Part shown: piece by piece, positions 1-5,452 of the stretch
Numbering within the stretch: the stretch's first letter is position 1
How the letters are laid out: each line of letters begins with the position of its first letter
Assembly: GCA_964435455.1 (NCBI GenBank)
Contig: CAYSYH010000043.1
Location: 1 to 5,452, forward strand
Length of the DNA stretch: 5,452 nucleotides
Direction: 5' to 3'
Source of the DNA: CAYSYH01 sp964435455
GTDB taxonomy: Bacteria; Patescibacteriota; WWE3; 2-01-FULL-39-13; JAACPI01
Program-made: the position numbers and the translations under genes
Notes under the pieces: generated by a model
What the model was told of the DNA's origin: nothing
Seen by the model: only the letters and a program-made list of their open reading frames with translations
Databases searched by the model: none

Positions 1-28
1 AATAAATCTTAGTTAAGCAGAATTTAGT

Positions 29-56
29 TTTATATTATAAAACTTTTTAGTATAAT
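29..56 (+). promoter_or_regulatory. Predicted promoter of the dehydrogenase gene, leaderless layout
   Basis: A perfect consensus -10 hexamer, TATAAT, lies at 51-56. A weak -35-like TTTATA (4 of 6) lies at 29-34 with a 16-bp spacer. Only 7 nt separate the -10 from the ATG at 64, so initiation at the usual distance would put the first transcribed base at or next to the start codon. No Shine-Dalgarno sequence is visible. The -10 is convincing; the -35 is uncertain because the region is nearly all A and T. Confidence 0.55.
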
Positions 57-63
57 TCAACCA

Positions 64-1077
64 ATGCCTAAAAATAAAATCGTTTTTTTTGAAGTTAACG
101 CCTCTCAAAAAAAATATCTAAAATCTAAGCTAAGCAAAACCTTTGATCTAGAGTTTTTTCCTAACCCACTAAATAAAGAAAATTTAAGCCAAATTAAAGA
201 TGTAAATATTTTAGGTATATTTATAAATTCAAAAATAACAGGTTCGTATTTAAATTTATTACCTAATTTAAAACAAATTGTTACGTTGTCTACGGGTTAC
301 GATCATATAGATTTAGAGGCTACAAAAAAAAGAGGTATAGTTGTTTGTAATGTTCCTCATTATGGAGAAAATACTGTAGCAGAGCATACATTTGCTTTAA
401 TATTATCTTTATCTAGGAAAATAATAGAATCTAATAAAAGAGTAAAAAGAGGTATTTTTAGCCCAAAAGGATTAACCGGATTTGATTTAAAAGGAAAAAC
501 TTTAGGTGTAATTGGGTGTGGAAACATAGGTAAGAATGTAATAAAAATAGGTTCTGGTTTTTCTATGAATATTTTGGTGTTTGACTTATGCCCAGACTCT
601 TTTTTACAAGATACATATAATATTAAATATGTTGATTTGGATACTTTACTTAAAAGATCTGACATAATTACTTTACATGTTCCTTACAACAGCCATACGC
701 ATCATTTATTAAACAGAGATTCGTTTAAAAAGATGAAAAAGGGTGTAATTGTTATAAATACTGCTAGAGGGGGCCTTATAGAAACCGATGCACTGTATGA
801 TGCTTTATTAGATAAAAAGGTTTCATATGCAGGTTTAGATGTTTTAGAGGAAGAAAAGGCCTTATCTGAAGAAGCGGAATTATTATATAAAGATACCGAA
901 GCCAAAAATAATTTATCTACTTTATTAAGGGATCATGCGCTTATTCAGCATCCTAACGTTTTAGTTACACCACATAATGCATTTAATAGCAGGGAAGCTA
1001 TAAGGAGAATTTTAAACACGACTATCGAAAACATAGTATTTTTTGTAAAAGGAACCCCTAAGAATACTTTGTATTAA
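64..1077 (+). CDS. D-2-hydroxyacid dehydrogenase, D-lactate dehydrogenase type (NAD-dependent)
   Basis: A 337-residue cytoplasmic oxidoreductase predicted to interconvert a 2-keto acid and a D-2-hydroxy acid with NAD(H); pyruvate/D-lactate is the most likely pair. The N-terminal half of the catalytic domain holds the substrate-loop segment around S76-T77-G78 and the VAEH segment at 105-108. The Rossmann domain starts with GCGNIG (151-156), and D174 at the end of the second strand favours NAD over NADP. The family catalytic residues are visible: R235 in NTARGG, E264 in DVLEEE and H304 in TPHNAF. The acidic insertion between E264 and H304 (about 265-295) resembles that of LdhA-type enzymes rather than the shorter SerA/glyoxylate reductase form. 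Length is normal. The ATG at 64 is supported by the -10 box 7 nt upstream. The gene converges on the next one with 4 bp between stops. Exact substrate is unproven. Confidence 0.93.
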   Translation: MPKNKIVFFEVNASQKKYLKSKLSKTFDLEFFPNPLNKENLSQIKDVNILGIFINSKITGSYLNLLPNLKQIVTLSTGYDHIDLEATKKRGIVVCNVPHYGENTVAEHTFALILSLSRKIIESNKRVKRGIFSPKGLTGFDLKGKTLGVIGCGNIGKNVIKIGSGFSMNILVFDLCPDSFLQDTYNIKYVDLDTLLKRSDIITLHVPYNSHTHHLLNRDSFKKMKKGVIVINTARGGLIETDALYDALLDKKVSYAGLDVLEEEKALSEEAELLYKDTEAKNNLSTLLRDHALIQHPNVLVTPHNAFNSREAIRRILNTTIENIVFFVKGTPKNTLY

Positions 1078-1081
1078 ACAT

Positions 1082-2281
1082 TTATTTTTTACTTTTTAGG
1101 TAATGGTTTTCTTTTATTACGCAATAATACGCTGTAAAAAACAATAAAAAATACATGTAAGGACCTGGCCAATTAAAAAAAGAATATAATAATATTAATA
1201 TTCCAATAGTTGCTAAGGGATTTTTGTTTAATGTTTTAAACAATTTATAAGTTATCCATATATAGAAAGCAAGGCCTAATAACCCTGTTTCAAAAAATTC
1301 TTCTATAAAGAAATTATGTGGTTTAACAAAATAAAGATGTGACTCTGACGTGTATTTTAAATCTGGTGCTCTTTGATATACTATTAAAAAAGTTTCTGGT
1401 CCCGAACCTAAAAAAAATATTTTTTTATTATTTAATACTTGTTCTAATGAGGATATAAATAATATTTTTCTAATTTTTCCAGTATCATTTGTTATTATTG
1501 CTTTTTTAGTAGTTTTTGCTATTACCTGTACTTTTGTTCTATTTAAAATATCTTTGCCAAAGAGTATAAAAGTAGTAATTAAAATTATTAATAAATAAAT
1601 TAATAATTCTTTATTAATATATTTTTTTCTTTTTATTAAATAAATTAATAATGCAACTATAAATGCTGTTAAGGCACTTAAAGATAGTGTGTTTAGTAAT
1701 AAAATAAAGGTAACAAAAGCCGTTATTAAGTGCAAATAAATTCCTTTTTCTAAAATTAAAATTGTTAAGCTTATAAGTACTACTGCTACATATATACCAA
1801 AATAATTGGGCTGTCCAAATGTTGAAAATATTCTATTTGCGGGAGGATTTGACCATACAATAAAATCTTTGTGTAAAAGTTGTAAATATCCATATAAAAA
1901 AGGAATAGGTGAACTATAAATTATTAGCTTTAGTATGTGTGCCAAGTTTATGTTTTTAATCAAAGACTTGCTTATTATTAAAAAAGAAATTAAAAATGTA
2001 ATAAATATTAACGACCCTGTATAATGATTTTTAACACCCCAAAAAGAAACATTAGGATTGCTTGAAAAAATTGTACTAATCAAATACAAAAAACTATAAA
2101 GTAAAAACATTTTGTCATTTTTGCTCAATGGTTTGTTTAATTCTTTATATTTAAAAATTATCCCTAAAACTAAAAGTAAGCATATAAAAAAATATTTTGG
2201 CGTTTCAAAATGTTCTGGTAAATTTAAAAAAAATATAGAAGGAGTTGCTACTATAATTAAAGTTAATATTTGTTTTAGCAT
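1082..2281 (-). CDS. O-antigen ligase/polymerase family membrane protein (Wzy_C-like)
   Basis: A 399-residue integral membrane protein with about 10-12 hydrophobic segments (near 4-20, 29-45, 55-73, 88-107, 115-133, 160-178, 182-214, 224-241, 331-348, 356-388). Between the helices near 241 and 331 lies a large polar loop with the hallmarks of WaaL/Wzy-type proteins: R271 with the following amphipathic stretch, GSGPETF (292-298), PHN (321-323) followed by acidic E327/E328, and GLLGL (333-337). FGQPNYFG (155-162) matches the other conserved segment of the family. Such proteins move or polymerise undecaprenyl-diphosphate-linked glycans on the outer face of the cytoplasmic membrane. The acceptor (lipid, wall polymer or glycoprotein) cannot be told from sequence, and ligase and polymerase are not separable this way. 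The ATG at 2281 has a -10-like box 6 nt upstream and no Shine-Dalgarno. It is transcribed divergently from mnmA. Confidence 0.88.
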   Translation of the reverse strand: MLKQILTLIIVATPSIFFLNLPEHFETPKYFFICLLLVLGIIFKYKELNKPLSKNDKMFLLYSFLYLISTIFSSNPNVSFWGVKNHYTGSLIFITFLISFLIISKSLIKNINLAHILKLIIYSSPIPFLYGYLQLLHKDFIVWSNPPANRIFSTFGQPNYFGIYVAVVLISLTILILEKGIYLHLITAFVTFILLLNTLSLSALTAFIVALLIYLIKRKKYINKELLIYLLIILITTFILFGKDILNRTKVQVIAKTTKKAIITNDTGKIRKILFISSLEQVLNNKKIFFLGSGPETFLIVYQRAPDLKYTSESHLYFVKPHNFFIEEFFETGLLGLAFYIWITYKLFKTLNKNPLATIGILILLYSFFNWPGPYMYFLLFFTAYYCVIKENHYLKSKK

Positions 2282-2287
2282 ATTATC

Positions 2288-2317
2288 ATGATACCTTAGG
2301 CATTACAGATTTAACAA
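2288..2317 (-). promoter_or_regulatory. Predicted promoter of the O-antigen ligase-like gene, leaderless layout
   Basis: Read on the minus strand, TTGTTA (2317-2312; 4 of 6 to the -35 consensus) is followed after 18 bp by TATCAT (2293-2288; 5 of 6 to the -10 consensus). Six nt then lead to the ATG at 2281. Transcription would start at about the start codon, and no Shine-Dalgarno is present. A 10-bp A/T palindrome at 2316-2325 overlaps the -35 edge, but this is weak evidence for an operator. The arrangement is back-to-back with the mnmA promoter. Confidence 0.5.
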
Positions 2318-2344
2318 TTTAAATTTATTATTTAGTTCTTTATA

Positions 2345-2374
2345 TAGACATATATTTATAAAGTGCTGTAAAAT
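2345..2374 (+). promoter_or_regulatory. Predicted promoter of mnmA, short or absent leader
   Basis: TAGACA at 2345-2350 (5 of 6 to TTGACA) and TAAAAT at 2369-2374 (5 of 6 to TATAAT) are separated by 18 bp, a good sigma70-type pair. Nine nt follow before the ATG at 2384, leaving a leader of about 0-3 nt. No Shine-Dalgarno is present. This is the best-matched -35/-10 pair in the window. Confidence 0.6.
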
Positions 2375-2383
2375 CTTTTATAT

Positions 2384-3520
2384 ATGGATTTTATTGATTC
2401 CTATGAAAATTTGCTTAAAAAATCTCCTAAAGGTAAAAGGAAGTATACAAAAATTTATTGTGGTTTGAGTGGTGGTGTAGATAGTTCAGTATGTGCATAT
2501 TTACTAAAAAAAGAGGGTTTTGATGTAACTGCTATTTATATGCAGTGTTGGGGTAGTGAAGATCCTAATTGTAGAGCCCATCAAGATAGAGCAGACGCTT
2601 TAAGAGTAGCTAATTTTTTAAAAATACCATTTAAAGTATGGGATTTTGAAGATGAATATAAAAAAAAGGTGATAGATTATTTTTTTAGTGAATATAAGTC
2701 AGGTAATACTCCTAATCCAGATATAATTTGTAATCAAGAAATAAAATTTAAATTATTTTTAGAAAAATCCTTAAAATTGGGTTCGGACTTTGTAGCTACC
2801 GGACATTATGCATTTTTATTACAAGGTTTAAAAGGACATTTTTATCCAAATTATTTTGTGGCTTCTGGTGCAGACAGTAGTAAAGACCAGAGTTATTTTT
2901 TATCTAGAATGCCTATAAAAGCAATGCCTAGTACTTTGTTTCCTTTGGGTAAATATTTTAAAAAAAAGGTTAGAGATATTGCAAAAAGGGCCAAAATACC
3001 GGTAGCCTTAAAAAAAGATAGTACAGGCATATGTTTTTTAGAAGACATAAATGTACAAGATTTTTTAAAAACGCGAATTAAAGAAAAAAGGGGTACAGTA
3101 ATGGATTTAAATGGTAATGTTATTGGTTATCACAAAGGTGTGTGGTTTTATACTATAGGTCAGCGTCACGGTTTTAATTTAAATATATATACTGGTTATC
3201 CTCTTTATGTAGTAAAAAAGGATATATCAAATAATATTTTATATGTAGGAAAAAAGGAGGATTTAATAGTTAATAAAGTATATTTTCAAGATTTAGATTT
3301 AAGATTATCTTTAAATTTGGTCCAAAATTTTGTAAAAAAAGGCCTTATTTATGCCCGTATTCGAAATTTAGGTGAATTTTTAAAGGTAAAAAAATTTGAT
3401 GTTAATCAAGCTTTTTTAAGTAACACTGTTGATTCTGTAGCTTCAGGTCAATTTATTGTTTTTTACTATTTTAGTAGAGAGGGCTTTAAAATAGTAATAG
3501 GTAGTGCTAAAATTATATAA
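2384..3520 (+). CDS. mnmA: tRNA-specific 2-thiouridylase MnmA
   Basis: A 378-residue cytoplasmic enzyme that adenylates and then thiolates C2 of the wobble uridine (U34) in tRNA-Lys, -Glu and -Gln, using persulfide sulfur. All expected motifs are present in order: PP-loop SGGVDSS (29-35), TPNPDIICN (109-117) with C116 as catalytic cysteine, GHYA (140-143), KDQSYFLS (167-174), DSTGICFLE (212-220) with C217 as the second catalytic cysteine, and IGQRHGF (258-264) entering the central domain. The C-terminal beta-barrel ends with ASGQFIVFY (353-361). Length is at the top of the family range because about 20 residues precede the first strand; many homologues begin close to the PP-loop. The ATG is kept because it sits just after a good promoter and the next in-frame ATG falls beyond the PP-loop. 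Sulfur-relay partners are not in this window. A 38-bp gap separates it from the exported-protein gene. Confidence 0.97.
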   Translation: MDFIDSYENLLKKSPKGKRKYTKIYCGLSGGVDSSVCAYLLKKEGFDVTAIYMQCWGSEDPNCRAHQDRADALRVANFLKIPFKVWDFEDEYKKKVIDYFFSEYKSGNTPNPDIICNQEIKFKLFLEKSLKLGSDFVATGHYAFLLQGLKGHFYPNYFVASGADSSKDQSYFLSRMPIKAMPSTLFPLGKYFKKKVRDIAKRAKIPVALKKDSTGICFLEDINVQDFLKTRIKEKRGTVMDLNGNVIGYHKGVWFYTIGQRHGFNLNIYTGYPLYVVKKDISNNILYVGKKEDLIVNKVYFQDLDLRLSLNLVQNFVKKGLIYARIRNLGEFLKVKKFDVNQAFLSNTVDSVASGQFIVFYYFSREGFKIVIGSAKII

Positions 3521-3521
3521 A

Positions 3522-3550
3522 TGGTAAAATTTCCTTAGTTATTTTATATT
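3522..3550 (+). promoter_or_regulatory. Possible promoter of the exported propeller protein, leaderless layout
   Basis: TATATT at 3545-3550 (5 of 6 to the -10 consensus) lies 8 nt before the GTG at 3559. The only -35-like element at usual spacing is TGGTAA at 3522-3527 (3 of 6, 17-bp spacer), which is poor. Co-transcription with mnmA is equally possible given the 38-bp gap and the lack of a terminator hairpin. No Shine-Dalgarno is visible, so the position of the -10 relative to GTG is the main support. Confidence 0.35.
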
Positions 3551-3558
3551 TTCTGCCT

Positions 3559-3633
3559 GTGTTTTATAAAAAATATTTGATTTTAGCAACTTTATTTTTT
3601 TATTTTTTATTTATACCTAATCTGGTTCAAGCA
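3559..3633 (+). other. Sec signal peptide of the propeller/LamG protein
   Basis: Residues 1-25 show a short positive n-region (K4, K5), a hydrophobic core rich in Leu, Phe and Ile (about 6-19), a Pro-Asn turn at 20-21 and a V-Q-A cleavage motif at 23-25 (cut before A26). There is no lipobox cysteine, so it is a type I signal peptide. It supports the GTG start and export across the membrane. Confidence 0.8.
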
Positions 3634-5452
3634 GCATCTTTACAAGATTACTGGCAAGGTAAGGCATCGTTTAAACTTTTAAATAAATTTTCTTTTCCCA
3701 CAGATGGTAAAAATTCGTGGAAGGCATTAAATACTGGTATGGATTTAAAGGTTGTAGGAGATACTTGGTATTTATTTACTAGGGAGTATGGATTTAAACC
3801 CAAACCATCTTATTGTAAATACGATTATGCAAGGCTTGTTGTTAGGTATTCTAAAGATAAAGGTAAAACGTGGTCTAAAAAAACCGTAGTTATAGAACCA
3901 AAAAAGGGTACTCCTTATGAGTGTGCTGCAGCGGATAGCCATGCATATTATGATAAATCCTTAAATAAATGGCAATTATTGTACCAATGTTTAGATAGAA
4001 ACGGTTGGAATGTATGTTATTCCTTTAAAAAAGGTTCAGATCCTGTAGGTAACTACACAACACCTAATATTAATCCTGTTGTAAAAAGCTTTCAATTGTT
4101 TAGCAAGATTAACCCAAAGGTAGGTGTAGAGGGTACTCCAGAATTTATTTATAAAGATGCTCAAGGTTTTTATATTGTTACTATGCACGGTTACGATGGC
4201 AAAAATGGGTATAGAGGTGTTTTTAAAACTAAAGATTTTATAAATTGGGAAGTGCTTCCCAAAAACCCCATTTATTCCAAAAATGATTGTAATAAAATCC
4301 CCTTTAAATGGGGTTCTGGTGGTTGTGTTGGTGGGGGTCAGGCAAGTACTTTATATGAAAACGGTTATTATTACATGCTTATTGAATCTTTTGATAAAAA
4401 TTTAGCTTGTAGTCCCGGGCAAAACTGGGTTTACAATCTTCTTAGAACAAAAGATTTAAGCAATGTATCTTGGGAGTACCCCCCCTTTGGAGGAATATTA
4501 TTGCCGGCTTATAACCAAGATAATGATGCAAGTTGTGGAGTTCAGTATGCACGTATTTTTAAAGATAAAGGAGATACTTATTTGATAGTTGCTAGGACTT
4601 TTAGGAATTATAAATATATAGATTCTGACTATAAAACTGGCATTTATTTATATAAATTAATAAAAAACTATCCGGAAGCTGTTTATTCTTTTAAATATAT
4701 CCAGCCTAAAGATTCTATATTAATTTCGGATACGGTTTCTCAAAATAATTTGGTGGCAACTGTTTCTTCTAAATTAAATTGGCAAAAATCTATTTTAAAT
4801 AAAAACAAAACTATATTAAGAGTTAAGTATACATCTCCTGACTCTTTTATTATGCTTCCCAATAATCCTTTATTTAACTTAAAAGATACTAGCAGCTTAG
4901 ATTTAAGAATACAGCTTGATTTAAGTAGGGTTCCAAAAAGTGGTTCTGCTTTTATTATAGGTAAACCAGAGTCTTACTATTTAGAACTATATAAAGATGC
5001 CGGATTGTGTGGTTGGTTTTGGAGTGAAGCAAACAAAGCAGAAAATGTTTGTATAAATTACGGTTCATATTTAGGGGATTTTATAAGTCCTGGTTCTGGG
5101 CTTCATACTTTAAGGCTTACTTTAAACAATTCTGTAGCCTCTTTATATATAGATGATGTTTTAAAAGCCTCTAAAAAATTGTCTTTTAGTAAGCTTAAAA
5201 AAGGAGGTATCTTTAGGGTAGGGAGTGCTAAAAAGTTTGAGAAAAACGGATACTTTCAGGCATTTACGGGGGATATATACTGGTTTTCTTTTGGGCTAAA
5301 CAGCTATAACGGAACTCCTGTAGATTTTAAAGATACTTTTGAGAAAAAACCTGAGAAACCAAGTGTTGATTACCATAAGGTATCCTTGGATTTTGAAGGA
5401 ACTCCTGTAGATTTTAAAGATACTTTTGAGAAAAAACCTGAGAAACCAAGTG
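3559..5452 (+). CDS. Exported five-bladed beta-propeller (GH43/GH32-like) protein with LamG-like domain and C-terminal repeats, 3' end missing
   Basis: Open from GTG at 3559 to the window edge (631 codons, no stop). It begins with a signal peptide (1-25), then a propeller of five blades (about 55-375). Pattern features suggest a glycosidase of the GH43/GH32 type: D62 in GMDLKVV (blade 1), D126 in ADSH (blade 2) and E191 in VEGTPEF (blade 3), plus TKDFINW (224-230) and GGGQASTLY (257-265). An Asp-box, SKDKGKTW, is at 98-105. Eight cysteines in the propeller and two (C484, C498) in the next domain suit disulfides outside the cell. A LamG-like concanavalin-type sandwich spans about 405-583, with HTLRLTL/SLYIDD (516-533) and FTGDIYWF (569-576). 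From residue 585 a 29-residue repeat begins. Frame 3511-3558 has no ATG; GTG gives a textbook signal peptide with K4-K5. Function is inferred: surface or secreted carbohydrate binding or cleavage. Sialidase-like or non-catalytic lectin roles remain possible. Confidence 0.82.
   Translation, partial: MFYKKYLILATLFFYFLFIPNLVQAASLQDYWQGKASFKLLNKFSFPTDGKNSWKALNTGMDLKVVGDTWYLFTREYGFKPKPSYCKYDYARLVVRYSKDKGKTWSKKTVVIEPKKGTPYECAAADSHAYYDKSLNKWQLLYQCLDRNGWNVCYSFKKGSDPVGNYTTPNINPVVKSFQLFSKINPKVGVEGTPEFIYKDAQGFYIVTMHGYDGKNGYRGVFKTKDFINWEVLPKNPIYSKNDCNKIPFKWGSGGCVGGGQASTLYENGYYYMLIESFDKNLACSPGQNWVYNLLRTKDLSNVSWEYPPFGGILLPAYNQDNDASCGVQYARIFKDKGDTYLIVARTFRNYKYIDSDYKTGIYLYKLIKNYPEAVYSFKYIQPKDSILISDTVSQNNLVATVSSKLNWQKSILNKNKTILRVKYTSPDSFIMLPNNPLFNLKDTSSLDLRIQLDLSRVPKSGSAFIIGKPESYYLELYKDAGLCGWFWSEANKAENVCINYGSYLGDFISPGSGLHTLRLTLNNSVASLYIDDVLKASKKLSFSKLKKGGIFRVGSAKKFEKNGYFQAFTGDIYWFSFGLNSYNGTPVDFKDTFEKKPEKPSVDYHKVSLDFEGTPVDFKDTFEKKPEKPS
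5311..5452 (+). repeat. In-frame 87-bp tandem repeat, about 1.6 copies, cut by the window end
   Basis: The 55 bp at 5311-5365 recur exactly at 5398-5452, an offset of 87 bp (29 codons). The base before each copy differs (C at 5310, A at 5397), so 5311 is the left boundary. Each unit begins GTPVDFKDTFEKKPEKPS and continues through VDYHKVSLDFE before returning to G. The Glu/Lys/Pro-rich stretch resembles stalk or wall-spanning linkers of surface proteins. Identity includes every synonymous position, indicating recent duplication or an assembly loop. The array immediately follows the LamG-like domain, and its true copy number is unknown. Confidence 0.9.

Noticed and set aside
1..63. Tail of an upstream gene at the left edge
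   Set aside because: Stops occur in the plus frames within the first bases and the minus strand shows no coding pattern. The stretch is adequately explained as a promoter region.
360..665. Minus-strand open frame of 101 codons opposite the dehydrogenase
   Set aside because: It lies wholly within the NAD-binding region of a clear dehydrogenase, has no family-like motifs and no promoter or start context. It is an antisense shadow.
702..905. Minus-strand open frame of 67 codons opposite the dehydrogenase
   Set aside because: It is opposite the catalytic Arg and Glu region of the dehydrogenase, with Ser/Ala/Phe-biased composition typical of a shadow frame.
1063..1075. AATAC-TTT-GTATT stem as an intrinsic terminator of the dehydrogenase gene
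   Set aside because: Five mostly A-T pairs inside the last codons are too weak, and the T run begins several bases later. It is mentioned as a finding only for the lack of a better candidate.
1593..1652. Repeated 15-mer AAATAAATTAATAAT at 1593-1607 and 1638-1652
   Set aside because: It encodes Leu/Ile/Tyr-rich membrane-helix residues in the ligase-like protein (LLIYLI and LLIYLL). Low-complexity A/T codons explain it without a functional repeat.
2316..2325. 10-bp palindrome AATTTAAATT in the divergent promoter region as an operator
   Set aside because: It is composed only of A and T in DNA where such palindromes are common, and there is no second copy or regulator gene nearby.
2282..2383. 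Possible small RNA, tRNA or riboswitch in the 102-bp divergent gap
   Set aside because: No cloverleaf, conserved riboswitch core or GC-rich helix is visible. Two back-to-back promoters account for the space.
3521..3538. ATG immediately after the mnmA stop as start of the downstream gene
   Set aside because: It reads only five codons before TAG and is in another frame from the exported protein. The GTG at 3559 gives a complete signal peptide without needing a frameshift.

Overview
This is a 5.45-kb, strongly A+T-rich fragment with four tightly packed genes and no RNA gene, mobile element or CRISPR array. Lack of Shine-Dalgarno sequences, very short gaps and A/T-ending codons suggest a streamlined low-GC bacterium, possibly of the Candidate Phyla Radiation (Patescibacteria). 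No marker here fixes the lineage. No in-frame TGA occurs across about 1,745 codons, all glycines I read are GGN and all tryptophans TGG. This fits the standard bacterial code and argues against the UGA-recoding groups (Gracilibacteria/Absconditabacteria, Mycoplasma-like).

Layout: 1-63 is a short leader region with a good -10 box. 64-1077 (+) encodes an NAD-dependent D-2-hydroxyacid dehydrogenase of the D-lactate dehydrogenase type. It converges on 1082-2281 (-), a multi-spanning O-antigen ligase/polymerase-family membrane protein, with only 4 bp between the stop codons. 2282-2383 is a 102-bp divergent promoter region. 2384-3520 (+) is MnmA, the tRNA 2-thiouridylase. After 38 bp comes an unfinished gene, 3559-5452 (+), which starts at GTG and runs off the right edge. 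It encodes an exported protein with a signal peptide, a five-bladed beta-propeller resembling GH43/GH32-type glycosidases, a LamG-like beta-sandwich and the start of an 87-bp (29-residue) tandem repeat.

The genes do not form one pathway. The dehydrogenase (fermentative or redox metabolism) and MnmA (tRNA wobble modification) are housekeeping-type. The glycan ligase-like membrane protein and the exported propeller/LamG protein both point to surface glycan assembly or handling, although they are not in one operon.

Three points deserve attention. All four genes have a -10-like hexamer only 6-9 nt before the start codon and no Shine-Dalgarno, so leaderless translation may be the rule here. The propeller carries acidic residues in blades 1, 2 and 3 in the order expected of a GH43-like catalytic triad. 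The contig ends exactly after a perfect 55-bp copy of sequence found 87 bp earlier, so the real gene probably continues into a tandem array that the assembly could not resolve.
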